From assembly GCF_014205015.1 (NCBI RefSeq), contig NZ_JACHMO010000001.1:310001-374000 (forward strand): a stretch of DNA of 64,000 bases. The letters run 5' to 3'. Shown here one piece after another: positions 1-9,975 of this stretch; positions within the stretch are counted from its first letter, which is position 1; the number at the start of each line of letters is the position of its first letter. The position numbers and the translations under genes were made by a program. The stretch comes from Saccharothrix ecbatanensis (GTDB lineage: Bacteria > Actinomycetota > Actinomycetes > Mycobacteriales > Pseudonocardiaceae). The notes under the pieces were generated by a model. It searched no databases. It was given only the letters and a program-made list of their open reading frames with translations, and was not told the origin of the DNA.

Positions 1-81
1 CCGGGAGACGGTCGCCCTGGACACGCCGGCGACCCGCGCCACGTCTTCCAACGTGGGCGGGGTCGTCGGCGGTCTGCTCAT
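1..81 (-). CDS. LacI-family transcriptional regulator (N-terminal fragment, cut by window edge)
   Basis: Only the first 27 codons lie in the window. Read on the minus strand from ATG at 81 they give a peptide ending LEDVARVAGVSRATVSR, the canonical helix-turn-helix of LacI/GalR repressors. The start is preceded by no strong Shine-Dalgarno sequence. A 14-bp palindrome of the CebR/BglR type lies just upstream at 103-116, and the same palindrome precedes four other transcription units here. The simplest inference is that this protein is an autoregulated repressor of the whole glucoside regulon. The effector-binding domain is outside the window. Confidence 0.85.
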   Translation of the reverse strand, partial: MSRPPTTPPTLEDVARVAGVSRATVSR

Positions 82-86
82 GCGGC

Positions 87-2471
87 CTATTCTGCCACGC
101 GAGGAGAGCGCTCTCCCATCGTGAGGGGCGTGTCGCCCGCGGACGGCCCGATCAGCAGCGTGAACCCGCCGGGCTCGGTCGCCCACCCTTCGGGCGTCCA
201 GTGCTGGTACGCCCGCTCCGGCACCTCGACGTCGACCTCGACCGTCTCACCGGGTGCGGCTGTCGCCGTGGCCCATCCCGCCAGGTGGCGTTCGGGCCGT
301 TCGATCTCGCTTTCGGGCCGCGTTACGTACACCTGGACGACCTCGCGTCCCGCCCGTTCCCCGGTGTTGCGCAGCCGGACCTTCACGCCGTCAGCGGTGG
401 CCGTGACCTGCTCGTACGCCCAGGTCGTGTAGCCGAGGCCGTGGCCGAACCAGTACGCGGGCTCCTGGTTCGCCCTGCGCCAGGCCCGGTAGCCGATGTG
501 CAGGCCTTCGTCGTAGCGCAGCACCCCGTCCTTGGGCACGACGTTCGACACGGGCAGGTCTTGTTGGGCAGCGGCCCACGTCGTGGGCAGTCGACCGCCG
601 GGCTCGCGGACGCCGAACAGCACGTCGGCCAGCCCGTGGCCCGCCTCCTGGCCTGGGAACCACGTCAGCAGCACAGCGGCGACCTCGTCCCGCCACGGCA
701 GCTCGACCGGGCCGCCGGAGTTGACCACGACGATCGTCTTGTCGTTGACCGCCCGGACCGCGCGCACCAACTCGTCCTGCCGTCCGGGCAGGGCCAGGGA
801 CGTGCGGTCGAAGCCCTCGCTCTCGATCTCGTCGGTGGTGCCGACGACGACCACGGCGACGTCGCTGGTGCGGGCCAGTTCGACGGCCAGTGCCAGCTCG
901 TCGGCCTCGCTCAGCCGGGGTGGGTCGGCCGCGAGCACGGTCGCCGTTCCGGTGTCCTTCCGCAGCTCACGGCGTGCGACCAGGTCGACCGTCGTGCCCG
1001 CTTCGAGCCGCACGTCCGCGTGCCGGTACGGCGGGGTCAGGTGGATGACGGCCGGGTCGTCGGTGTCGAGCGGGACGTCCTCGTCCACCACCCGGACGCC
1101 GTCCACGTCGAGCGTGAGGCGGCCGAACCCGGCGACGGAGAGCCGCCACCGGCCGTCCACGTCCACCGCGAGCTTGCCGTGGACCTCGACCGTGTGCGCG
1201 CCGTCGACCAGCGGGACTTCGAGGATCCGGCCGAGGAACCGGTGTTCGGCGGTCAACTCCGCGCCGTCGGCGTCGAGCAGTCGGACCAGCACGCCGGGCT
1301 CGTCGTGGTGCGGGTGGCGGGCGTTGCCGGTGGTCAGCGGCGCGGGTCGGTCCGCCAACCTCACTCCGGCCGTGTGCACGACTTCGGTGACCTCTTCGAG
1401 CCCGTCTACAAAGGACACGACCGACTCGGGGTAGACGCCGGCGCTGCCACCGCCCTGGATTCGGGCGGTGGCAGCGTTCGGGCCGAGGACGGCGACCTTC
1501 ACGCCGGGGGACAGCGGAAGGGCGCCGTCGTTGCGCAGCAGGACGGTGCTCGCGGCGACCGCTTCGCGCAACAGCTCCAGTGGCGCCTCGACCTCGGGAC
1601 TTTCGGCTGTGGCGCCGTTGAGCGCGCCGACCCTGGCGGCCAGTCGCAACAGCCGTCGGACCTTCAGGTCGAGCGCGCTCTCCGGGACGTCGCCGTTCAC
1701 GACGGCCTTTTCGAGGTCGTTCCACGGGCTCTCGGGGCCTGGCATGGCGAGGTCTTGCGCGGCTCGTGCGGAGGCTTCGGTGGAGCGGACCGCGCCCCAG
1801 TCGGAGACGACCAGGCCGTCGAAGCCCCAAGAGCCCTTCAGCGGCTCTTCGAGCAGCGGGCTTTCGGACATGGTGGTGCCGTTGACGCCGTTGTAGGCGG
1901 ACATCACGACCCACACTCCGGCCTCGACGGCGGCCTCGAACGGCACCAGGTAGACCTCGTGCAGGGTGCGTTCGTCCACGTCGGCGTTCAGGGTCATGCG
2001 TTCGGTCTCGGAGTCGTTGGCGACGTAGTGCTTGGCGGTGGCCGCGACGCCGCCGTTCTGGACGCCGGTGATGTAGGCGGCGCCGATGCGTGCGGTCAAC
2101 AGCGGGTCCTCCGAGTAGCACTCGAAGTGCCGTCCGGCGAACGGTGACCGGTGGAGGTTGAGCGTCGGCGCGAGCAGCACGTCGACACCCTTGCGCCGTG
2201 CTTCGGCCGCCAGCAGCCGCCCGAGCCTGCCCACCAACTCGACGTCCCAGGTGGCGGCCAGGGCGGTGGGGGAGGGCAGCGCCAACGACGTGCTGCGCTC
2301 GTCCCACCCCTGACCGCGCACGCCGATCGGTCCGTCGGACACCACGATCGACCGCAGCCCGACGTCCGGCTCGGCGTGCGTCCGCCAGCTCGTCGCCCCG
2401 GTCAGCAGCCGAACTTTGCGCGTCACGTCCAACTTGCCGACCAACACGTCCAGGTCCAACCCGTCCACCAC
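87..2471 (-). CDS. GH3 beta-glucosidase with PA14 insert
   Basis: A 794-residue glycoside hydrolase family 3 enzyme, expected to release glucose from beta-glucosides. The N-terminal barrel carries the KHY motif (about 147-149) and the nucleophile loop GLVVSDWG, with the likely nucleophile Asp224. The second alpha/beta domain is interrupted at roughly residues 370-510 by a PA14-like beta domain, as in many actinobacterial and fungal GH3 enzymes. A fibronectin-III-like domain closes the protein. No signal peptide is visible, so it is probably cytoplasmic and acts on imported oligosaccharides. The start is one of two consecutive GTG codons after AGGGG. An operator palindrome lies 15 bp upstream, and the last codons overlap the operator of the downstream lacI gene. 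The aglycone and linkage preference cannot be read from the sequence. Confidence 0.93.
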   Translation of the reverse strand: MVDGLDLDVLVGKLDVTRKVRLLTGATSWRTHAEPDVGLRSIVVSDGPIGVRGQGWDERSTSLALPSPTALAATWDVELVGRLGRLLAAEARRKGVDVLLAPTLNLHRSPFAGRHFECYSEDPLLTARIGAAYITGVQNGGVAATAKHYVANDSETERMTLNADVDERTLHEVYLVPFEAAVEAGVWVVMSAYNGVNGTTMSESPLLEEPLKGSWGFDGLVVSDWGAVRSTEASARAAQDLAMPGPESPWNDLEKAVVNGDVPESALDLKVRRLLRLAARVGALNGATAESPEVEAPLELLREAVAASTVLLRNDGALPLSPGVKVAVLGPNAATARIQGGGSAGVYPESVVSFVDGLEEVTEVVHTAGVRLADRPAPLTTGNARHPHHDEPGVLVRLLDADGAELTAEHRFLGRILEVPLVDGAHTVEVHGKLAVDVDGRWRLSVAGFGRLTLDVDGVRVVDEDVPLDTDDPAVIHLTPPYRHADVRLEAGTTVDLVARRELRKDTGTATVLAADPPRLSEADELALAVELARTSDVAVVVVGTTDEIESEGFDRTSLALPGRQDELVRAVRAVNDKTIVVVNSGGPVELPWRDEVAAVLLTWFPGQEAGHGLADVLFGVREPGGRLPTTWAAAQQDLPVSNVVPKDGVLRYDEGLHIGYRAWRRANQEPAYWFGHGLGYTTWAYEQVTATADGVKVRLRNTGERAGREVVQVYVTRPESEIERPERHLAGWATATAAPGETVEVDVEVPERAYQHWTPEGWATEPGGFTLLIGPSAGDTPLTMGERSPRVAE
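102..117. promoter_or_regulatory. LacI-type operator, site 1
   Basis: The sequence GGAGAGCGCTCTCC (103-116) is a perfect palindrome matching the GAGCGCTC-centred operators of actinobacterial CebR/BglR-like LacI regulators. It lies about 20 bp upstream of the lacI start and overlaps the 3' end of the GH3 gene, which suggests autoregulation of the repressor. Confidence 0.75.
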
Positions 2472-2485
2472 GACCCCTAACCGTT

Positions 2486-2499
2486 GGAGAGCGCTCTCC
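2486..2499. promoter_or_regulatory. LacI-type operator, site 2 (GH3 gene)
   Basis: A perfect GGAGAGCGCTCTCC palindrome 15 bp upstream of the GH3 start. A TTGACA hexamer on the minus strand (plus-strand 2528-2533) lies further upstream, about 28 bp before the site. This is the same -35/operator spacing as in front of the secreted glycosidase, which places the operator near the transcription start. Confidence 0.75.
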
Positions 2500-2540
2500 C
2501 GTCCAGCCTCAGCCCAACCACCCGCCCTGTCAACCGTCCT

Positions 2541-2725
2541 GAGCGTTGAACTCGGGGGTCCTGAACGTAGGACTCACGGGACGCGAACGTAGGACTCACG
2601 GGTCCTGGAGGTTCGACACGCGGGCGCTGGACGTTCGACTCGCGCGTGAGTCCTACGTTCGGAACGCGCGAGTCGTACGTTCAGGACCACCGTGTCCTAC
2701 GTTCGGGACCCCTGAGTTCAACGTT
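2541..2725. repeat. Cluster of short dispersed repeats (GTGAGTCCTACGTTC type)
   Basis: The gap between the GH3 start and the ROK stop is filled by about seven imperfect copies of a 20-26 bp unit with core GAGTCCTACGTTC. The first copies (2541-2605) are in minus orientation and the later ones (2647-2725) in plus orientation, so the cluster can fold on itself. The reverse complement of about 2535-2580 matches 36552-36597 at all but about four positions. The units are irregular and the intervals are not unique spacers, so this is not a CRISPR array. It may act as a terminator or be a small non-autonomous repeat. Confidence 0.8.
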
Positions 2726-2731
2726 CCGGGT

Positions 2732-3958
2732 TCAGGCGATGTCGGCGCGGAGGGTGGGTTTGCGGGGGTCGGCGGCGCGGTCGAGGAGGGCGGCTACGGG
2801 GAGGGTGGCGGCGCCTACTGCGACGGCGTCCGGGCCCAAGTGGCCCAGTTCGATCGAGATCTGCTCGTACGGGTGGCGCAACGCGTGCGCACGGGTGGCG
2901 GCGACGATCCGGTCCAGCTGGTGGGCGCCCAACGCCTGACCCGCCCAGCCACCGAGCACGATCCGCTCCGGGTTGAACAGGTTCACCAGGTTCGCGATCC
3001 CCGCGCCGAGGTAGCCGGCGGTCTCTTCGAGCACACGGGCAGCGGTCTTCGAACGGCCGGCGGCGCCGATCAGCGCGGCCACGGTCGACTGCTCGTCGAT
3101 GCCCGCCAACGCACGCCCACGAGCCTTCCGGTAACGGTCGAGGATCCCCTCGGCCCCCACGTAGGCCTCCAGACACCCGAGAGCGCCACACCGGCACGGC
3201 CGCCCGCCGTACACGATGGTGGTGTGGCCCCACTCGCCGGCCGAACTGGTCGCGCCCCGGTACACCCCGCCATCCGTGACGACGGCGGCGCCGACGCCGG
3301 ACCCGATGAGGGCTATGACGACGTGCTTCGCCCCCCGCCCCGCGCCGAACCACATCTCGGCCTGCCCCTGCGTCTTCGCCCCGTTCTCCACGTACAGCGG
3401 CCACGCGGACTCGGACGCGTCGGCCACCAACTCCTCCAGCCGAACCCCGTCCCACCCGATCGTCGGCGCGTGCACGACCGCGGTCGCACCCTGTTCGACC
3501 GTGCCCGGAACGCCGATGCCGACCCCGAGCACCGTCGACGCCGGAACGCCCGCCGCGGCGACCACGTCCCGCACCGACGACGCGATCAGCGAAGCCACGG
3601 CGGCGGGGGAGGAGGGCGAGAGAGCGTGATCAAGGGCGGCGAGCTGGGTCAGCGCCAGGTCGAACAGCTCGACCTTGATCCCCGTCTCGCCGACGTCCAC
3701 CCCGATGACGTGCCCGAAGCCGGGGTTGACGCGCAACAACACCCGCGGCCGGCCGCCGTCCGAGTCGACCGAACCGGCCTCGACCACGAGCCCGTCGTCC
3801 ACCAGCTCCCCGGTCACGGTGGACACCGTCGCTGCCGACAACCCGGACCGGCTCGCCAGCTCGTACCTGCTCAAGGGTCCGTCGAAGAACAGCGTCGACA
3901 GCAGGGTCGACCGGTTCTGCCGGCGCAGGTCGCGGACGGTGGTGCGCTTCGGTGCCAC
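2732..3958 (-). CDS. ROK-family transcriptional regulator
   Basis: A 408-residue protein with an N-terminal winged helix-turn-helix (about 10-75; LASRSGLSAATVSTV) followed by a ROK sugar-kinase fold. The phosphate-binding DVGETGIK segment and the zinc motif CRCGALGC are visible. Proteins of this build (NagC/XylR type) bind DNA and sense a sugar or sugar phosphate. The start is GTG. It is divergent from the ABC importer operon at 4181, so it may control uptake alongside the LacI-type repressor. A pair of AT-rich direct repeats lies immediately upstream of its start. The ligand is unknown; a glucoside-derived sugar fits the neighbourhood. Confidence 0.9.
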   Translation of the reverse strand: MAPKRTTVRDLRRQNRSTLLSTLFFDGPLSRYELASRSGLSAATVSTVTGELVDDGLVVEAGSVDSDGGRPRVLLRVNPGFGHVIGVDVGETGIKVELFDLALTQLAALDHALSPSSPAAVASLIASSVRDVVAAAGVPASTVLGVGIGVPGTVEQGATAVVHAPTIGWDGVRLEELVADASESAWPLYVENGAKTQGQAEMWFGAGRGAKHVVIALIGSGVGAAVVTDGGVYRGATSSAGEWGHTTIVYGGRPCRCGALGCLEAYVGAEGILDRYRKARGRALAGIDEQSTVAALIGAAGRSKTAARVLEETAGYLGAGIANLVNLFNPERIVLGGWAGQALGAHQLDRIVAATRAHALRHPYEQISIELGHLGPDAVAVGAATLPVAALLDRAADPRKPTLRADIA

Positions 3959-3967
3959 GCCACGGAC

Positions 3968-4000
3968 CTTAGTTTGCGACTTAAAATTAGTCTAAGTTTG
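3968..4000. promoter_or_regulatory. AT-rich direct repeats upstream of the ROK gene (candidate ROK operator)
   Basis: CTTAGTTTG (3968-3976) and CTAAGTTTG (3992-4000) are 9-bp direct repeats with starts 24 bp apart, in an island that is strikingly AT-rich for this genome (around TTAAAATTAG). ROK regulators often bind AT-rich AGTTT-type sites, so this is a plausible autoregulatory operator and promoter. It lies directly before the ROK start codon. Confidence 0.45.
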
Positions 4001-4140
4001 TAACCTGTTCGTGATTGACGTGACTTGGCTCACCGGGGTTGAGTCTGCAACGACACGAGGACGCGAACAGCGTCCCAAGCCGCGTGGCACCCGCGGCCCG
4101 GACTTACGACAAGCACGACGACAAGCACGACACGGCACCA

Positions 4141-4154
4141 TGAGAGCGCTCGCC
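4141..4154. promoter_or_regulatory. LacI-type operator, site 3 (ABC importer operon), degenerate
   Basis: TGAGAGCGCTCGCC has the full GAGCGCTC core and the left arm of the operator found four other times in the window; the right arm has a mismatch. It lies 27-40 bp before the start of the binding-protein gene, the first gene of the importer operon. Weaker symmetry suggests weaker repression than at the perfect sites. Confidence 0.65.
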
Positions 4155-4180
4155 CTCACCCCGCCCGACAAGGAGAACCC

Positions 4181-5839
4181 ATGCGACTCAGGCGAACGTC
4201 CGCCCTCGCCGTCGCGGCAGCACTGCTGTTCTCGGCCGCCTGTTCGTCCACGAACCCCGGCGCGAACAGCGACACCGGAGGCGTGCTGAACGTCGGCATG
4301 CCCAACGGTCCGCAGACCGAGAACAACAACCCGTTCCTCAACACGTCCGCGGCCAGCTCGCTCGGCTACCGCCGGCTCCTCTTCGAGCCGCTGGCGATGG
4401 TGAACGAGACCAAGCCCGCGGAGAAGCCCAAGCCCTGGCTGGCCACCGAGTGGGAGTGGGCGGACAACTTCCACAAGTTGAGCCTGACCATCCGTGACGG
4501 CGCGACGTGGTCGGACGGCAAGCCGCTGACCGCCGAGGACGTGGCGTTCACCTTCGAGCTGCTGCAGAAGAACCCGGGTCTGAACGTCGACTCCGTGCCC
4601 TACGAGACGATCTCCGCGTCGGGCAACAAGGTCGACGTCGGCTTCCCGAGGTCGCAGTTCGTCAACCAGAAGAAGATCCTCGAACAGCTGATCGTGCCCA
4701 AGCACATCTGGTCGACGATCGCGAACCCGAGCACGGACACGATCAAGACCCCCGTCGGCAGCGGCCCGTACACGTTGAAGTCGTTCACGTCGCAGACCGT
4801 CACCCTGGCCGTGCGCGACTCGTACTGGCAGGAGCTGCCGAAGGTCAAGGAGGTCCGCTACACCTCCTACAGCGACAACAACGCGCAGACCACGGCCCTG
4901 GCGACCGGCGCGTCCGAGTGGAGCTTCGTGTTCATCCCGAACTACGAGGCCGTCTACACCTCCAAGGACCCCGAGCACTACAAGCTCTACTTCCCGCCGG
5001 TGCTCGGCATCCACGGCCTGTGGTTCAACACGAAGGTCGCGCCGTGGGACAACGCGGCCCTGCGCCGCGCGGTCAACATGGTGATCAACCGCGACGACAT
5101 CTTCATGCAGGGCGAGGCGGGGTACTTCTACCCGAAGGTCGACAACATCACCGGCATCCCGACCCCCGCCGGCGACTCGTACATCGCGCCCGAGTTCAAG
5201 AGCAAGATCGTCACGGTCGACGTCGAGGCCGCGAAGAAGGAGCTGACCGCCGCCGGCTTCACGTTCGAGGGCGACAAGCTGAAGGACCCGTCCGGCAAGC
5301 CCGTCACGCTGAAGATGACCGTGCCGTCCGGCTGGTCGGACTACGTGACGAACCTGGAGATCATCAAGGACAACGTGTCCAAGATCGGCATCGAGGCCAC
5401 GGTCGACCTGCCGAACGCCGACGCCTGGAGCAAGGCGCTCGACACCGGTGACTTCGAGGCCGCGCTGCACTGGACCAACAACGGTCCGACGCCGTACGAC
5501 ATCTACGAGAACATCATGAACGGCGCGCTGTTCAAGCCGATCGGCGAGGGCGGCATCAACGGCAACTACGGCCGTTACGAGAACGCTGAGGCGACCACGC
5601 TGCTCAACGAGTACGCCAACGCCGCCGACGACGCCGCCCGCACCGCTGCGATGCACAAGCTCCAGCAGATCTTCGTGAAGGACATGCCGGTCGCCATCAC
5701 GTCCGCGGCCAACGCGGGCGGCCAGTACAGCACGAAGAACTGGGTCGGCTGGCCGGACGAGTCCAACCAGTACGCCCCGCTCCAGCCCACGCTGGAGAAC
5801 GCGCTCGACGTCGTCCTGCACCTGAAGCCCGCCGCATGA
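4181..5839 (+). CDS. ABC importer substrate-binding lipoprotein (Opp/Dpp family 5)
   Basis: A 552-residue extracytoplasmic solute-binding protein of the peptide/nickel family 5. The N-terminus is a lipoprotein signal with lipobox LFSAAC, so the mature protein is probably anchored to the membrane. The body has the typical family features, including the [16 protein letters not shown] segment near residue 110 and the two-lobed length. AAGGAG lies 6 bp before the ATG. It begins a five-gene importer operon that ends in a GH1 beta-glucosidase and has an operator of the glucoside type in front. Family 5 proteins classically bind peptides, but some bind cello- or other beta-oligosaccharides, which is the better inference here. 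Confidence 0.92.
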   Translation: MRLRRTSALAVAAALLFSAACSSTNPGANSDTGGVLNVGMPNGPQTENNNPFLNTSAASSLGYRRLLFEPLAMVNETKPAEKPKPWLATEWEWADNFHKLSLTIRDGATWSDGKPLTAEDVAFTFELLQKNPGLNVDSVPYETISASGNKVDVGFPRSQFVNQKKILEQLIVPKHIWSTIANPSTDTIKTPVGSGPYTLKSFTSQTVTLAVRDSYWQELPKVKEVRYTSYSDNNAQTTALATGASEWSFVFIPNYEAVYTSKDPEHYKLYFPPVLGIHGLWFNTKVAPWDNAALRRAVNMVINRDDIFMQGEAGYFYPKVDNITGIPTPAGDSYIAPEFKSKIVTVDVEAAKKELTAAGFTFEGDKLKDPSGKPVTLKMTVPSGWSDYVTNLEIIKDNVSKIGIEATVDLPNADAWSKALDTGDFEAALHWTNNGPTPYDIYENIMNGALFKPIGEGGINGNYGRYENAEATTLLNEYANAADDAARTAAMHKLQQIFVKDMPVAITSAANAGGQYSTKNWVGWPDESNQYAPLQPTLENALDVVLHLKPAA

Positions 5840-6939
5840 CGACGAGCACCGCACCGTCGGCCTCCGGGACCACTGATGTGGTCCTGGAGGCCGATGGCCT
5901 GACCAAGCACTTCCCGGTCCGCAAACGCGGGCGTGAGCTGCTGTCCCGCAAGGTGCGCGCCGTGCGCGCCGTCGAGGACGTCACGCTCAGGCTGCACCGC
6001 GGCCGGGTCACCGCGCTGGTCGGCGAGTCCGGTTCGGGCAAGTCGACCGTGGCCCGGCTGCTGGCGCAGCTCTACCCGCAGACGGGCGGCACGATCAAGT
6101 TGCACGGCGAGGCGGTGTCCGACGCCGCCAGCGGCAAGAGGTTCCGCGCGTACAGCAAGCGGGTCCAGATGATCTTCCAGGACCCGTTCGCCTCGCTGAA
6201 CCCCGTGCACACCGTGCGCTACCACCTGACCCGGGCGTTGAAGATCCACGGCAACGCGGGCAAGTCCGCGACCGAGCAGGAAGCGGCGCTGACCCACCTG
6301 CTCACCCGCGTGCAGCTCACCCCGCCCGAGCGGTACATCGACAAGTTCCCGCACGAGCTGTCCGGCGGGCAACGCCAGCGTGTCGCCATCGCACGGGCCC
6401 TCGGCGCCGACCCCGAGGTGCTGCTGGCCGACGAGCCGGTGTCCATGTTGGACGTCTCCATCCGGCTCGGTGTGCTGAACCTGTTGAAGGACCTCAAGGA
6501 ACGCCTCCACCTCGCGATCCTCTACATCACCCACGACATCGCGTCGGCGCGCTACTTCGCCGACGAGACGTACGTGATGTACGCCGGGCGCGTGGTCGAG
6601 GGCGGCGAGAGCGAGGCCGTGACGCAGCGGCCCGCCCACCCGTACACGCAGTTGCTCATCGAGTCCGCGCCGGACCCCGACCGGCCCGCCGCGCAGGAGA
6701 AGGACGGCGGCACGGGCGAGCCGCCGAGCCTGATCAACCCGCCGGAGGGCTGCCGGTTCAACCCGCGCTGCCCGTACGCGATGAAGGTGTGCGCCGAGAA
6801 GGTGCCGCCCCGGTTCGCGATCCCCGCCGACAGCGGTGACGGCGACTCCACCGCGCACTTCGCCGCGTGCTGGCTGTACGGCGACGGCCTGTCCGAAGCG
6901 GACAAGGCCAAGCTGCGCGAGCCCGAGGAGGCGTTGTGA
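5836..6939 (+). CDS. ABC importer ATP-binding protein (Opp/Dpp type)
   Basis: A 367-residue ATPase with Walker [10 protein letters not shown], signature LSGGQRQR and Walker B LLADEP. The C-terminal oligopeptide-transporter extension carries the cysteine-containing [13 protein letters not shown] segment, which is diagnostic of Opp/Dpp ATPases; some relatives bind an iron-sulfur cluster there. The ATG overlaps the stop of the binding-protein gene (ATGA), implying translational coupling. It should pair with the second ATPase at 8900 on the cytoplasmic face of the two permeases. In most Opp operons both ATPases come after the permeases; here one precedes them. Confidence 0.92.
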   Translation: MTTSTAPSASGTTDVVLEADGLTKHFPVRKRGRELLSRKVRAVRAVEDVTLRLHRGRVTALVGESGSGKSTVARLLAQLYPQTGGTIKLHGEAVSDAASGKRFRAYSKRVQMIFQDPFASLNPVHTVRYHLTRALKIHGNAGKSATEQEAALTHLLTRVQLTPPERYIDKFPHELSGGQRQRVAIARALGADPEVLLADEPVSMLDVSIRLGVLNLLKDLKERLHLAILYITHDIASARYFADETYVMYAGRVVEGGESEAVTQRPAHPYTQLLIESAPDPDRPAAQEKDGGTGEPPSLINPPEGCRFNPRCPYAMKVCAEKVPPRFAIPADSGDGDSTAHFAACWLYGDGLSEADKAKLREPEEAL

Positions 6940-7916
6940 GCTACCTCCTCAAGCGGATCGCGTTCTACCTGTTCACGGCGTGGGCCGCGGTCACCATCAA
7001 CTTCCTCATCCCGCGCGCCATCCCCGGCGACCCGGTGCAGGCGCTGATCACCCGGTCCCGCGGCCAGATGACCAGCGAGGCCGTGCAGTCCCTGTACGTG
7101 CTGTTCGGGCTGGACAAGGACGCGAGCCTGGTCGAGCAGTACTTCAGCTACCTCGGCCAGCTGTTCAGGGGCGACCTCGGCCTGTCGTTCACCCACTTCC
7201 CCACCCCGGTGTCGGAGGTGCTCGGCGACGGCCTGCCGTGGACGCTGGGCCTGGTCGGCATCACCACCGTCCTCGGCTTCCTCATCGGCACGGCGCTGGG
7301 CACGGGCATCGGCTGGAAGCGCGGCTCCTGGGCCGACGCGCTGATCCCGGTCACCACGTTCGTGTCGTCCATCCCGTACTTCTGGCTGGGCCTGATCGCG
7401 ATCGCGTTGCTGACCGGGCCGGACAGCTTCTTCCCGGCCTCGGGCGCGTACGACAACGGTCTGGTGCCCAACCCGGACCCGCAGTTCATCGGCAGCGTGC
7501 TGCGGCACGGCATCCTGCCCGCGTTCACGATCCTCATCTCGTCCATGGCGGGCTGGATCCTGTCCATGCGCAACATGATGGTCACGGTGGCCTCCGAGGA
7601 CTACGTGACCGTCGCGCACGCCAAGGGCCTGTCCGACCGCCGGGTGATGCTGGGCTACGCGGCGCGCAACGCGCTGCTGCCCAACGTCTCCGGTTTCGCG
7701 CTGTCGCTCGGCTTCATCGTCGGCGGCACGCTGCTGGTGGAGATCGTGTTCTCCTACCCGGGGCTCGGCCTCCAGCTGTTCCAGGCCGTCGGCGCCAAGG
7801 ACTACCCGCTCATGCAGGGCGTGTTCCTGATCATCACGTTGTCCGTGCTGCTGGCGAACTTCCTCGCCGACGTGGCCTACCTCGCGCTCGACCCGCGCAC
7901 CCGACGGGAGGGCTGA
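6936..7916 (+). CDS. ABC importer permease (DppB/OppB-like)
   Basis: A 326-residue inner-membrane permease starting at GTG 6936, whose codon overlaps the upstream stop (GTGA). The N-terminal segment [16 protein letters not shown] is the first membrane helix typical of DppB. The protein has about six helices, and the cytoplasmic EAA-like loop around [16 protein letters not shown] contacts the ATPases. An in-frame upstream start would extend it into the ATPase gene and is not needed. With the following gene it forms the heterodimeric channel. Confidence 0.92.
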   Translation: MSYLLKRIAFYLFTAWAAVTINFLIPRAIPGDPVQALITRSRGQMTSEAVQSLYVLFGLDKDASLVEQYFSYLGQLFRGDLGLSFTHFPTPVSEVLGDGLPWTLGLVGITTVLGFLIGTALGTGIGWKRGSWADALIPVTTFVSSIPYFWLGLIAIALLTGPDSFFPASGAYDNGLVPNPDPQFIGSVLRHGILPAFTILISSMAGWILSMRNMMVTVASEDYVTVAHAKGLSDRRVMLGYAARNALLPNVSGFALSLGFIVGGTLLVEIVFSYPGLGLQLFQAVGAKDYPLMQGVFLIITLSVLLANFLADVAYLALDPRTRREG

Positions 7917-7919
7917 GCA

Positions 7920-8899
7920 GTGACCGTAGTTCCCTCCACCGCGGCGACCACCCCGGTCGCGGCGCCCGTGAAGCGCCGCAGGCTGCGATTCGTGGCCAAC
8001 CCCAAGGCCACCATCGGCCTCGCGGTCCTCGGCTTCTTCGCCCTGCTCGCGATCATCGGACCGTGGATCGTGCCGTACGACCCGTCGGAGCGCGGCAACG
8101 ACCTGCTCCATGGGCCTTCGGGCGAACACTGGTTCGGCACCACCCACCTCGGCCAGGACATCTTCAGCCAGGTCGTGGTCGGCACCCGCAGCGTGATGGT
8201 GGTCGGGTTCATCGCGGGCGTCGTGGCGACGATCCTGTCGATCCTCGTCGGCGTCACGTCCGGCTACCTGGCCGGAGCGGGCAGCGAGCTGCTGTCCGCG
8301 CTGTCCAACGTGTTCCTGGTCCTCCCGGCGCTGCCGCTGATGATCATCATCACATCGACGCTGCCGGAGACGAGCACGCTCACCATCGCCCTGGTCATCG
8401 GCCTCACGTCGTGGGCCTGGGGCGCGCGCGTGCTCAGAGCGCAGACGCTGTCGCTGCGCGGCCGTGACTACATCGAGGCCGCGCGCGCCACCGGCGAGAA
8501 GACGTGGCGGATCATCCTGTTCGAGATCATGCCCAACCTCACCGCCGTCATCGCCTCCGGCTTCGTCGGCACGGTCATCTTCGCGGTGACGCTGGAGATC
8601 ACGCTGGCGTTCATCGGCGTCGGCGCGGGCGGCGACTGGAACTGGGGCACCGTCCTTTACTGGGCGCAGAGCCAACAGGCCCTCGCGCAGGGCGCCTGGT
8701 GGTGGTTCGTGCCCGCCGGGCTGGCCATCGCGCTGCTGGGCACCGCCTTGTCGCTGGTGAACTTCGGCATCGACGAGTTCGTCAGCCCACGGCTGCGCGG
8801 CGGCGGCAAGACGAACGTCAAGACCGCCGACGGCCGCACGGTCCGGATGCGCGTCGGCTTCACGCCGGTGCTGGGCAACTCGAACGGGAGGGAGGGATC

Positions 8900-8903
<4 letters not shown>
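7920..8903 (+). CDS. ABC importer permease (DppC/OppC-like)
   Basis: A 327-residue permease starting with GTG three bases after the previous stop. A short cytoplasmic N-terminus is followed by a first helix (about 35-55), an extracytoplasmic loop with the DppC-type GTTHLGQDIFSQ motif, and the EAA loop DYIEAARATGEKTWRII near residue 180. The C-terminal tail is longer than usual and basic. It is the partner of the DppB-like permease. The stop overlaps the ATG of the second ATPase. Confidence 0.92.
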
Positions 8904-9934
<1,031 letters not shown>

Positions 9935-9975
9935 ACCCTTCCACCACGACGGGTTCCGACCTCCTGAGGAGATCA

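Noticed and set aside
201..2147. Long open frame on the plus strand opposite the GH3 gene
   Set aside because: Its product has Arg/Gly/Asp-rich low-complexity content and no recognisable motif, whereas the opposite strand encodes a complete GH3 enzyme; it is a high-GC antisense shadow.
2541..2725. CRISPR-like array
   Set aside because: Units vary in length and orientation and there are no unique, evenly sized spacers or cas genes.
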